A stretch of 64,000 bases of DNA from Triplophysa rosa (GCF_024868665.1 NC_079898.1:18286403-18350402); one strand, 5' to 3'; shown: positions 16,301 through 25,760, counted from the stretch's first letter. Numbers and translations: made by a program. Notes: generated by a model from the letters alone, not told the origin.

Positions 16301-19300
16301 ATAGCTTGAACAGGATTTTCTTACCAATGTGTGAATGTTTACACTGGGTCATGTATTTCTCTGTTATTATTGTTTTGTAAATAAAGTCCAGAATGTATTT
16401 TTACTGTTAGTTTTTTACTAATGTCCTGTTTATACTAATATTTATGTTTTATAATTTATAATGTGTTTATAATGTTTTAAATGGACTCTTTTGTATGTTA
16501 AACTGTTACACACCATTTTCTAAGCAAGCACAATGCTAATACATTCATGACTGAAATGACGGAATTTAGTCAGAGAAAATTAACAAATTAAAATGAATAA
16601 ATAATTAAAAAGAAAATAAAAGAAATAAAAATAATTCAGTAAATTGTGTAGCGTTTCTTTGAAAACGATTATATACCCAAAACTTAAGTTTGGTATTTTG
16701 CATAATTTCTTTAGTTACATTTAATTTATTTCATTAAATAAGTTTACTATTATTCTAAACTGTGTGAAAAAATATTATTAAAGAATGACCAAGTGCCTCT
16801 AAACTTCAATGTTACTGTATACTGCAGTTTCAGATCCCCAGCAAAGAGGGGTGATGCTTCTTAGAGATAAATTCACTTCCAGTGATCAAACAATAGCGAC
16901 CTCTGTTGGGTGAACAGAATTTAAACACACTATCTGACATCAGCCAGCAGAGGGCGACAAATAAATGAGAGAGAGAAATTCTGACATGCCTTTCCAAATA
17001 CAGAGAATGTTAGTCTAGAATAAAAGTTGTCTTTCAGGATTTTACATTTGAAGTAAAAAATTGGTAATTAAGTAGCAAACATTCCTGTGATTGTCTTTAA
17101 CAGCCCTAAAGTGGATTTCATTTTCGCCAGTTAAGAGAGTAAAATGATTCTAAACAGTAGCAATGCGAATAATTCCAATAGAACCACTAGGCGGAGCTGT
17201 TTCCATGAAGATTTAGGTAGACTGTTTATGTCCTTTCATACAGATATTCACACATTGAAACATTGAAAATTGAAAGCAACAAGAACAACCAATGTCATAC
17301 AATATCTGAATGCCCAATCTGACAGCTGTTCACCCTACCTTGAAGATAATTGCTATTAAAATTAAACTAACCAGATAACAATCTTCTAGTTAAGTATGAC
17401 CCACTTGGATTTGATGTGGTTTTTAAATGTAGTTTAGCAAGTCTGATAACAAAATCCTTTGAGAAAAGGATCTGCATTTAATCACTTTTTGATCACTTGC
17501 AATTGCATCACAGATAGTTAATATTACGTGTAGACTGGGTCTTTGCCATGGCACAATGTAACTTTTATCTTATGCAATGTTTCTATTATTAGCTTATAAG
17601 TTTCTCTTTCTCTCTGCCGCTGACATTTTTAAAATTGCCCTCAAGGAGCTAATATTCAGTTTAACCATTTTAGTTCTAAAGAGGTTACTGCATGTGTACC
17701 ACAGGTTTACCTTTACCTTTCCACATACCGTGCTTGTTTGTATCTCCTCTTTGCCCCGCCTTTCTGAAACATGCGGCTTTTTAACAAAGCTCATCGCTCT
17801 GAAAAGCGAGGTGTGCTATGATTGGCCAGTTAACCAGTGCGTAGTGATTGGTCGAATACTGCAAGCGTGTGATGGAAATGTAACGCTTCTTACCATATTT
17901 GGAACATCAGGTTCCAAAGCAATTGTACTGACAGGCACGCCCACCTTACTTGTGTATACATTTGGGCGGTCTTAGTCAAATCATACCACGAACTGACGTA
18001 GATTTGTGGGGGTGTGGTTACACGAGGCGTTTCAGGCAGGTTTGGGTGAGCATTCGCTTTTAGATAGAATGCATCTTTTGTTCCCACACTTAAATTTTTT
18101 CAATTTTACGGTTCTAATACATGCACGGGCAACTTATAACACACAGAAGACACAGAAAAATATGTATTCGCGCCATATGACCCCTTTAAAATGAGTCAAT
18201 TATGAAAGAATGCAATGAGTAAATTCTGAATCATTTCTGGAGTTCTATTTCTGTAATAACATAAAATATTATGTGTAAAAATGCTATAAGGAACTATAAG
18301 AAATTATTAAAAATAAAATATAATACATACAAATATAAAATATACTTTCTTTCAATTTTGATTAATACATTTTAAAGACCTGAATATTTTTATATGTAAA
18401 TCTGTAGCATCTTTGTGGCCCAACTCGGGTTTGTGAAACCCTGGTTAAATAGAGCGTCTATTGATGTTTCACAGTCACATGAGACATCCAAAGGCATGCA
18501 AGAACATGTTCATTCACACACTCAACTCACACAACTGTTTGCTCTTAACCACTCAACGGTCATGTCTTCCAGTCTACATACTGTACGTTTCATTTTGAGT
18601 TATTTATGGATCAAGTACATCCTTTCCAATCATGATATGCCAAGTTACAAACAGTGTTATATTACTTATGTAAAGTGTCTTTTCAGCATTGCAACTTAGA
18701 TTAATGGACTATAAACCGTTATTTAAGATACATCTCTCTGAACAGTGGAAAATCACTTTACTTTCAATATTATATTGACTGACGTTAAATTATGGCCAAA
18801 CGTTTAAAATAGGAGTACAAGTTTGTTCTGTCAACAAACAGGACACATTCTGACACATTGTTATAAGGGGTACAGTCAAATGACTAGAAATTGTGTATTT
18901 GTTTTGAAACACATCAAGATAAAGATGAAATCAAAAATAACGAGTGAAGTCAGGTTTACGGAAAGCACCAGTAAATCATTTGTAGATAGTTAACAAACAA
19001 TCACATTTTCCCATGACCTCGCAAGCAGCCTTAGTATGAAAACAGTGCCGTTTCAGCTGAGATTAATCCTTCACAAGCTCTTTTATGCATAACATATGTA
19101 TATAACAATATGTATAAGGCTTGTATCTCAGTACATTTAACAATGTTTGTTTTTTTCTAGCAGTGGTTTATCTTGATTTTAAAATTCTTTTTTACAAGTT
19201 TTGTCCTCTAAACTAAAATTCTATTATCACTGTTTTTAACAGCTTGGATAAACAGGTTAACACTCAGGTTGTCACATTATATTATATACAGTATTAGGAC

Positions 19301-19805
19301 AAAATTACAAGCCATATATTGCACCCTGTTCCTTTTCTGATGGTTTAGATCAGGAAAATACAAAGGTAAAATGTTGCAAAATCATATCCTAATATCTGAA
19401 TGAATCATTAACTGATAAGCAGCAAAAAAGCTTGATTCACATCATAGTTTCACTTTCTGTGGATATTCGTACCTCTCGAAGGCGAAGCTGGAAACTTTTC
19501 CCCTCATGATAACAGTTGTAGGTTTTTAAAAGGGACAAAATATCGGACCTGAAAAGGACAGAGGGAATACAAAGAAGGCTTTGAGTTGTGTCTCTAATGT
19601 TCAGTGTGCTCAGGGTGTGTCAGTGGTCTGTAGTGCATTTCAAGGTCGTGAAATGTGAACTGAAATGTGTTTCTTGAATGCACTGTACTGTGGATAAAAC
19701 TGTGATTTCTGCCAAATGAGTAAGCATTTATCGGAAGTGAAACACTTACTTTGCGATAACTTTCTTCTCGTTTAATCTCACATAGCTGGTCTTGCCAGGA
19801 TCCAT
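7358..19805 (-). CDS. rassf4: Ras association domain-containing protein 4
   Basis: Adaptor of the C-RASSF family, which binds Ras-type GTPases through an RA domain and MST kinases through a C-terminal SARAH helix. Coding exons in transcript order: 19750-19805, 19473-19548, 11624-11769, 9487-9572, 8917-9083, 8167-8268, 8041-8092, 7849-7970, 7517-7614, 7358-7424. They add up to 972 nt (323 codons plus stop) with every phase matching; human RASSF4 has 321 residues. Recognisable blocks are [37 protein letters not shown] and [14 protein letters not shown], then the RA domain (about 172-262, with [17 protein letters not shown] and [13 protein letters not shown]) and the SARAH region (about 268-315, [19 protein letters not shown]). 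The start ATG has an ideal context (CCACCATGG). The region between residues 93 and 125 is acidic and poorly conserved. Intron 11770-19472 holds depp1 on the other strand. Confidence 0.95.
9991..10889. mobile_element. TTAA-flanked DNA element, copy A (interrupted)
   Basis: TTAA, then AGGGGTCATATGG at the left; CATATGACCCCT, then TTAA at the right. This gives 12-bp inverted ends with a TTAA target duplication, as in piggyBac-type insertions. It is split by a hAT-like element at 10295-10635. Without that it is about 550 bp and has no transposase. A diverged copy in opposite orientation lies at about 17718-18189. It sits in a rassf4 intron. Confidence 0.7.
10295..10635. mobile_element. hAT-like MITE nested in copy A
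   Basis: Starts TAGGGTTGTCACGGTATC and ends CACCGTGCAACCCTA, so the ends are inverted. It is flanked by an exact 8-bp direct repeat, GTAAGAAG, at 10287-10294 and 10636-10643, the duplication length typical of hAT transposons. It is 341 bp with no coding frame. Confidence 0.85.
11190..11400. repeat. AT-rich low-complexity tract
   Basis: Runs of TTTATTTATTATTATTATT and long T stretches in the rassf4 intron. It looks like degenerate microsatellite sequence, with no coding content. Confidence 0.7.
12541..13063 (+). mobile_element. Solo LTR of an LTR retrotransposon
   Basis: Starts TGTCATGATTCTGTCCC and ends CAAATCCTGACA, i.e. TG...CA termini with a short inverted TGTCA/TGACA. It is flanked by an exact 5-bp direct repeat ATCTT (12536-12540 and 13064-13068). 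A CAAATAAAGT poly(A) signal lies near the 3' end, as expected for an LTR. At 523 bp with no internal gag-pol it is a recombined solo LTR. The frame at 12694-13005 runs through it and is not a gene. The flanking sequence on both sides (GATGCATTGCGAT left, GATGTATCGTGAT right) looks like an older repeat that the LTR interrupted. Confidence 0.88.
14236..14592 (+). mobile_element. Retroposon 3' end with short tandem tail
   Basis: Ends TGTAAAGCTGCTTTGGAACA, then GTGAAAAGCGCTATGTAAAT and AAAATTGAATTGAAATGAAATGA-like tail repeats. This 3' end is very common in teleost genomes and belongs to a 5'-truncated non-LTR element. No reverse transcriptase frame is present. Confidence 0.65.
14787..15017. mobile_element. 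AGAACC-rich MITE, copy 1
   Basis: Starts ACACTCTTAAAAATAAAGGT and contains repeated AAGAACCTTT and GGTTCC units in both orientations, ending GTGAAGAACCTTTTAAGCAC. A second copy lies at 44615-44880. It is non-coding and foldback in structure. Confidence 0.75.
15189..15318 (-). other. Orphan exon-like segment of unknown origin
   Basis: On the minus strand an open 130-bp segment is bounded by a good acceptor (TTTTTATTTCGGTCACAG) and a GT donor (CTGG then GTAGGAAT). It encodes [20 protein letters not shown], continuing [20 protein letters not shown], which has a normal globular-protein composition. It lies in the rassf4 intron on the same strand. However, 130 nt is not a multiple of three, so inclusion would shift the rassf4 frame after exon LRLRE. 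I do not recognise the protein family. It could be a decayed exon of a displaced gene, a poison exon, or chance. Confidence 0.35.
15581..15588 (+). promoter_or_regulatory. depp1 TATA box
   Basis: TATATAAA lies about 30 bp before the expected transcription start near 15612, upstream of the depp1 untranslated exon and followed by a GC-rich stretch (AAGGCGGTGAGC). Confidence 0.75.
15612..15709 (+). other. depp1 untranslated first exon (approximate start)
   Basis: Sequence between the TATA box and a clear donor (TTTAACAG then GTAAATTT at 15710). The intron ends at the acceptor CTCTTTATCATCCAG (15819), one base before the depp1 ATG. The 5' end is inferred from TATA spacing only. Confidence 0.65.
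15821..16225 (+). CDS. depp1: DEPP1 autophagy regulator (decidual protein induced by progesterone)
   Basis: Small, largely disordered protein. Mammalian DEPP1 is a FOXO- and progesterone-induced regulator of autophagy and ROS handling. The 134-residue frame carries the family blocks: [16 protein letters not shown] at the N terminus, [15 protein letters not shown] (about 27-41), a basic middle ([20 protein letters not shown]), [11 protein letters not shown] (about 87-97) and [12 protein letters not shown] (about 101-112). Human DEPP1 is 212 residues and extends well past the DPLDWLF block; this copy stops 22 residues after it, so the C-terminal third is absent. The gene is nested antisense in a rassf4 intron, as in human. 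The start follows the acceptor by one base. A poly(A) signal lies at 16380. Confidence 0.9.
   Translation: MKPRRLLPSVAPLPTITETHEDISQSLDEYLNSIKELAQPGCRPVRIPRTQRPRLFCKPMGKHSGSASTPRSASRALQPRCGSLGLDEITLKFSNQKDYGAKDPLDWLFAQTQLQSHGEDLHRTENTPAALLLF
16380..16385 (+). terminator. depp1 poly(A) signal
   Basis: AATAAA about 155 bp after the depp1 stop codon, in TTTTGTAAATAAAGTCC context. Confidence 0.75.
16386..17717. other. rassf4 intron sequence, no gene seen
   Basis: AT-rich intronic DNA between the depp1 poly(A) site and a TTAA-flanked element. The frames in this stretch lack splice sites and family motifs. I see no coding exon. Confidence 0.55.
17718..18189. mobile_element. TTAA-flanked DNA element, copy B (opposite orientation)
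   Basis: Matches copy A (9991-10889) on the opposite strand over most of its length: the shared frame beginning [20 protein letters not shown] occurs in both, and it ends GCCATATGACCCC with TTAA at 18186-18189. The other end is truncated or too diverged to recognise. Non-coding. Confidence 0.75.
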
Positions 19806-20180
19806 GGTGGGGTTCTCTCTACACAAAGAGTTTTAGCTAAAGAGAAAAAGGACAGAGAGAAAATGTGATAAGTATCAAGATGCAGACACACAATAGCGTG
19901 CATTGTGCCTACAAATAACTCATCAACCTGTTAATATTACATTCAATCTTGTGTGGGAGAATCAAGGTAGTCACGTGAATAAAGAGAAATCACATGGACC
20001 TGTTCTAGAGTTACTGAATGTGTAAGTTTTCTTGTCTAGACACATTCCTGTTGAAAGGCACATTATATATTTATTTTTCATGTCTGTTATTTGGTAAAAT
20101 AAACGAAATACTGATTTGAAACCAAAAAGTCAGAAACCGAAAATGTTTTTCCCTCAATCTTTTCCAGTTTGATTTGTAAC

Positions 20181-20241
20181 AATCTGAGGGTGAGTAGATG
20201 ATGACAGAATTTTCATTTTTGGGTGAACTGTCCCTTTAATG
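20181..20241. repeat. Foldback repeat, one end only
   Basis: GTGAGTAGATGATGACAGAA through TTTTTGGGTGAACTGTCCCT, the right end of the common foldback family. It lies upstream of the first chemokine gene. Confidence 0.8.
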
Positions 20242-20635
20242 CCAATACAATTATTCATGTTAGTTGACTCTGTATTAACTAATGTTAACAGATTCAACTT
20301 TTCATTTTTAAAAATATTATACTGAATGCTGGAATTAACATGAACTAAGATTACCTGATATTTTAAAAGTGTTTATTGTTAGTTCATGTTAGCCAATGCA
20401 TTAACTAATGTTAACAAAAACAACCTCATTGTAAAGTGTTACTTCAATCCTTTCCAAACAGAAAAGAAAAGGGAAATCACTTTAAGACATTAAATCTGCA
20501 TAACAAAATTGCACAGCAAGTATTTCAGTCTTTCAGGCTACTGATTTTAATGTTGAAATATCTACGTAAGACCGACACAGAAAACCCCACTCTCTGTGTA
20601 AAGAGCTGAACCTGTGGGAGTTGTGACAAAAGACA

Positions 20636-20663
20636 GGAATTTCCAGGGGAGGAGGGAAGTCCC
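20636..20663 (+). promoter_or_regulatory. Two NF-kB-type sites upstream of chemokine 1
   Basis: GGAATTTCC at 20636-20644 and GGGAAGTCCC at 20654-20663. The second fits the GGGRNNYYCC consensus exactly. They lie 60-87 bp before the start codon. An AATAAAA at 20675-20681 could act as a weak TATA-like element between them and the gene. Inducible chemokine genes commonly carry this arrangement; binding here is inferred. Confidence 0.55.
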
Positions 20664-20722
20664 TCCCAAATGAGAATAAAAACTGCCGGGCCATTCTTCA
20701 CAAACTCAATCGAAGTTTCAAC

Positions 20723-21511
20723 ATGAAGCTGACAGCCTTTGCTTTGCTGACGTTCAGCATCTTTCTAACAGGTGAGTGTCTCAAACTATAAGACAGTAAG
20801 TTGTGTATACCATGCAACATTTGTTCTTGAATTAGTCTTATTATGTGGTGCAAAACTAGACAAGCCTGCATGTTTATGAAAGTTTATTGTCTTGTTTAAA
20901 TAAGTTTCATTGGCAAGTGACTAGTGTATTACAACTGTGTACTAATCTTACTTTGCTTTCTAAATGCAGTAAAGAGTCAGTATGTTCCAAAGACCTGCCA
21001 GTGTCCAAAGGTACTAAAAAGAGTTCAAGTCCCATTTTCTGATTTCACCGTGAGCCCAAAAGGACCTAACTGCTTCAAAGATGAGATCATGTAAGTCATT
21101 CACATGTATTTCTGTTCCTACATCTGAACATGAATGGGTGAATAACATGAATGGATTGCATGCACAAACATGTAGGTGCACCTGTCATTTATTTAAAATA
21201 TTTATATAAATATTTGAATTTTTTTTTTATCAGAGTCACACTACAGAAGAACAAAAGTCTTGTGTGCCTCAGTCCAGATGGAAAACAGGGCAAGAGACTG
21301 ATGACGTGTTGGCAAAAGTAAGAGACAACTTACAAGCACAGCATATCATATCCAAACATCCTTAATATCTTCAACTAATATTGTGTTTTTATTATTGTTT
21401 TGTTTTTCTGCATGCTAAAGGAATGGCAAAAACAGCACAAGATGTTTACGCCGACAAAAACGGAGACAAAATAAGAGAAGGCAAGCCAAGTCCAAGAAAG
21501 GCATCTCTTAA
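20723..21511 (+). CDS. CXC chemokine, non-ELR, CXCL9/10/11-like (chemokine 1)
   Basis: Secreted leukocyte attractant. Exons 20723-20771, 20970-21090, 21234-21317 and 21421-21511 have matching phases and give 114 residues. The protein has a signal peptide (MKLTAFALLTFSIFLTVKS), then the CXC pair in PKTCQCPK, the third cysteine in GPNCFKDE and the fourth in LVCLSPDG. No ELR motif precedes CXC. After the fourth core cysteine come two more cysteines (MTCWQK and TRCLRR). The tail is strongly basic and lysine/arginine-rich, which in this family favours heparan sulfate binding. The four-exon structure and basic tail fit CXCL11-like receptors of the CXCR3 type, but the exact ortholog cannot be named from sequence alone. 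It lies on the strand opposite rassf4, 918 bp from the rassf4 start, followed 1 kb later by a paralog. Poly(A) signal at 21946. Confidence 0.9.
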
Positions 21512-21945
21512 ATGAAATAGTAAGCACATGGAGTTTATGAGAAGATCCCCAGAAGATAATAATCTTCAAAGCCAGTGCAATATGTTATGGGATTTCTGTA
21601 CTTTCACATGCACAGAACAATTCCTTAGAAAAAGAAAGGCTCTATTCAGAGAAGTGCACAAGCGTATGGAGGGCAAAGAAACAGTAACTAATGAAGACAT
21701 GTTGTAACAGGGACGGCAATGAGCGAAGACTTTGTAAAGTGATTATTTGAGCCCTAATATGTCAGCAGAGCTAACACACTGGGCCAGTTTTATAAACACG
21801 TATTTGTGTGTATTTAAAATTCATCTCTTCAGTTATAAAATGAAGAAAATTGTTTCTACTGTATTTGCTATTAACATGCGTGTTTATAATAATTATTTGC
21901 ACATGTACATAATGTAAACATAATGTAATATAAAATAACCAACAA

Positions 21946-21951
21946 AATAAA
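21946..21951 (+). terminator. Poly(A) signal of chemokine 1
   Basis: AATAAA 435 bp after the stop codon, in AACAAAATAAAATC context. Confidence 0.65.
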
Positions 21952-22586
21952 ATCTTTCAAGTGTTTCTGTACTTTGTTTTCTGATGTTTACAAAAATAAT
22001 CCCTAATAAATTCCCTTTTCAACTGCATATCAAAATTTGAGACTGATAAGATCCTACTGTATCTACATCCTCTCTAGATAACATCAATTGTGCGTCAATA
22101 TCAATTGTGTAAGTGTCAGAGTTCCCATGGACTGGAAAGCACAGAAATAATTTTTATTTTTATGCCTGGAAAAAGAATTATAGTGGACTACAGTGTTTTT
22201 AACAAGTAAGCTTAAAATTAAAACAGCTTCAAAAAGCTGATAAGTAAAGGAAATACGTTGGTAAAAAAAAAGTTTGAGAACTATATACCCAATATTTCTG
22301 AACCTAAATGTTATATTCCTCCCCCAGTCTAGGGTTGGGGAGGGTACTGATAGAACAATAGTTTCCCAACCGGACATACAGTACCAACAAGGTGAATAAA
22401 CAGGTATTGAGAAATCACTTCTGTCTCAACACTTTACTGGAAATCATGTGACTGTGATCCTGCTTAATATGGCAAAGCAGGAAATGGAGAAAGGAGGGAA
22501 AGTGAAGTAGAGAATGGGATCAAGTCCAAGCAAACTCCAGTGCAAACACACTCAAGACAGAAAGTCTTCTTTGCGACACTTATAAA

Positions 22587-24446
22587 ATGGCCCTGCAAGC
22601 GAGCGTCAGTCTGCTGCTGTTCGTGGTGTTTTTAAACATTGTTACAGGTACAGCTGCATGCTTTAAAAGACATCAGTGGCATTTATCAGTGCGTTTATAC
22701 ATTTCAATCTGATGTCAGTTATGGAGGACATGTGGGAAAATGGTTTTATCTTTCTGGGTTTGTCTTTAGATAACAGGACTACTGCTACATCCATCCGAGA
22801 GAAATGTCAGTGCATTGAGGAGACAGAAGCTGTGCGATGGAAAAAAGTCACCGACTTCACAATAATACCAAAAGATCCTCTTTGCAACAAGATTCAAATC
22901 ATGTGAGTAAAACATCACAACAATTAGAAGTGAAAGCTGATTCAAACGTTTGCTGACTTTATGCTGTAGAATTTTTTACTTTTTTAATGGCAGAATATAT
23001 AGTAATTTTATTAAATTAGTCAGGATACTTTACAATGTTATGCAAACAGTGTAATAATTAATGTGCAATGTTCTTCTGTGCATAAAAATGCATAAAACAT
23101 TGCACAATATCTCTTGTTGGGACACATCATAATCATAGTAGGTATTATCAATTTTACTGTATGTTGGAAAGATGACTTGCAGCATAATCATTTAGATTGA
23201 ACTAATGTTTGTCTGGGCATGAGTGGGCATGATGTGCCACAACATACCACTGAATTTCAACTCTTTCTCAAGAACCCTGCATATTCATGCTAGTGCTCAC
23301 ATGCTTTCACATGCTAAATGTGGAGAATATGCTTTGTGTTTCTGATTCACATTAAATGTGAAAATGTGAGAAAATAACTGTATGAGTTATATAACTAATA
23401 ATGATTGTCTTCATCTGAAAACATTTTAATGTCTCCTGCAGACTCCAGCTGTCAGATATAAAATCTTGTCTAAAGCCAGACTCCAAGCCAGGAAAACAAT
23501 TACAAAGGTGCTGGAAGAGGTATGTGAATGATGAAGTGAAAACACTGCCGCCTAATGGCTCGCAGTGCCATAGCAATTATTCTTTTTCAAAATTGAAAAC
23601 TACTGTAAAATTAACTACAAAATGAAAGCTTGTCAAAACAAATATTGTCCTCACAAGATTTTAAAAAGTTTTATGGGCTTTACAGACAGATATTCTATTT
23701 CTGTTTGCATAATCGACTCATTTGTATTTAAATTATTTGTATTTAATTGCATATAATAAATTCTCTTTTTTATAGACATCAGTGAACAAACTTTTAATTT
23801 GAATGAAAAAATCTGTTGAATTTACTTAACTTTAACTAAGTCAATTCTGCTACATGTCATTCCAATTCAGATTTCAATTGTACTCTCTGCTGGGTGTAGC
23901 AATGCAGATTCACACTTCTGAACTAAAGAAGACCCATGTCTTAAATTGTACATTTTGCACAAACACATTCTGCTACCAATAATCTCCTAAAGCTATAATG
24001 CACAAATATTTCAATAAAATTTAGACTCCAAATTATATGGATTCAAATTTAAAAATGTTTTTGAGTAATACAATTAATTAAAAAGCTTAAAATAAAATGA
24101 TTGCTACATGTTACATTAACAGCTTTAGACTGATTCTACATACCACAGTTCCACTTGCTTTCAGAGATGCTTAGCCAGGATGAATCTGCTCCCCTGTGAA
24201 TCTTAAGTATTTATGTTGTTGTCATTAATGATGTGTGCTGATTTTGCATTGTGAAACTGCAGGACCTTATTGACATGGCTTTTTCCTTGCTTAGCTTTCT
24301 CTCCAGTTGCCTAATTAAAACCCTTCACTTTTTAATTGTTCAGGATTAAATTCAACACGGAGAGGAAAAAGGTCTGTCTGAAGAGCAGCAGGAAAAAGAA
24401 GCCAAAAGAAGCACAAACTCATCAGTACTTGCCCTCCAGCGTATAA
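22587..24446 (+). CDS. CXC chemokine, non-ELR (chemokine 2)
   Basis: Tandem paralog of the gene at 20723. Exons 22587-22647, 22770-22902, 23442-23519 and 24344-24446 have consistent phases and give 124 residues. It has a signal peptide (MALQASVSLLLFVVFLNIVT) and an N-terminal stretch of about 12 residues, then REKCQCIE, DPLCNKIQI and KSCLKPDS as the core cysteines. IRE rather than ELR precedes the CXC. The same additional cysteine pair as in chemokine 1 follows (QRCWKR and VCLKSS). The C terminus is basic (RKKKPKEA) and ends YLPSSV. The intron phases equal those of chemokine 1, which shows common descent. TATAAA at 22581 touches the ATG and so cannot be its TATA box unless translation starts elsewhere. 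Poly(A) signal at 24564. Confidence 0.9.
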
Positions 24447-24563
24447 ATATGAACCCGTCCATTAACATTTACTTTGTTCATCGTTCAAACACACCAATAT
24501 GTGCAAACATGTGAACGCCACTGGTTTGACATAATTTCTTTTTGTTTTTGTACAGCTTTTTCT

Positions 24564-24569
24564 AATAAA
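24564..24569 (+). terminator. Poly(A) signal of chemokine 2
   Basis: AATAAA 118 bp after the stop codon, in TTTCTAATAAAACAC context. Confidence 0.75.
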
Positions 24570-25492
24570 ACACTATAAACCCTAGATGTTTGCATGGCTG
24601 TTCTCTACACATCATTATATGCATTCTGGAAATACATTAACTAAAAAACGGATCTGATTCAATTGCTTGCTCTCCCTTTATGTCCTTTGGGTTATCTATC
24701 TTTTGTGACAGGACAAACCAGCATCACACATAATGAAATAAAGCAATCAGCTAAAAGCCAAAGATCCTTCTATTCAGAGGAGGAAAAAATATTTAAATAT
24801 TCTATGAACTGACCTCACCTCTATGACCATTCTCGTGAATTATTGATTCTATCTGTCACAGGAAAAGCCTTTTAAGAAAAACAGGTACAATCGCATGCAT
24901 CAAACATAGAGAGAGTTTAAAAACATAAACGAATGGTCATGTTTAGAGATGCTCTTCGCCTGATTTAACAAATGACATCTCTGACCTCCCTGCATCCCCA
25001 CTCCATCTATTTTCTGCATAATATATGAGAGCAGAGTACCATTCATGGTAAATGACACAACTGTATAACTCCCAAACCACTGCTTAGTTAGTCTATATAC
25101 AGTACAAATATTTTGCAGAGGTTTGGAAACCAACGGTAAAACCTAAAGTTTGGTAATGGTTTATAGCTGATTTTCCATTATGGAAAACATGCGCATTTCA
25201 CAGAAATAGCTTTCACACGGGCAGATCTAGACAGAAACTAAATAATCAACAGCATGTTTTAACAGGTTTACTCAAGTCTAGTCACAGTTTAACGTTACTG
25301 AGATATCACATACCTGGGAGCAGGTTCAAACGCCTTTAAAAAAGTACCTGAGACATTAGCCAAGAGCTCACCTGCAGTAATCATACAGAGACTAATGTTA
25401 CACCGCAAATAAAACTACAACGAGACGATTCCCGAACACTTATTTATACAGTGAAACATCTCGTCTATTTACCTGCATATGAATTTCCTTAC

Positions 25493-25760
25493 CATCTCAT
25501 GAAATGCGGTTCCTTTGAAAAAGCACTCGCCCAGTTGTTTTGTAAGGCGTCTTATCTCCCACTCCACTTAGTCTCTCCCACTTCAACGGCGGCTTCCTCT
25601 GGGAATAGAAGAGAGAGATACGGTCAAAATATTTCTGCAGCTTCTCAAAACTGGCGGTTGTGCAAACCAATCATCTCCTCAGACAATCAGATGAGCCAAT
25701 GGGAGAAGCCGGTGGGCGGGAGTCTTCTGTGGTTGCCCGTGGAAACGCTGGGAGCCGGTT
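25493..25760 (-). promoter_or_regulatory. Putative rassf4 promoter and untranslated exon 1
   Basis: On the minus strand this GC-richer block carries a GC box (plus-strand GGTGGGCGGG at 25711-25720) and two CCAAT boxes (25696-25700 and 25667-25671 on the plus strand). They are followed about 170 bp later by a strong donor (CATGAGATG then GTAAGG at 25492). The rassf4 coding exon at 19750-19836 begins after a good acceptor (CTTTTTCTCTTTAG), so an upstream untranslated exon is required. This is the best candidate seen. The link is inferred from position, strand and splice sites, not from transcript data. Confidence 0.5.

Noticed and set aside
16116..16304. Alternative frame overlapping the 3' part of depp1
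   Set aside because: No similarity to the DEPP1 tail; the first frame carries all family motifs.
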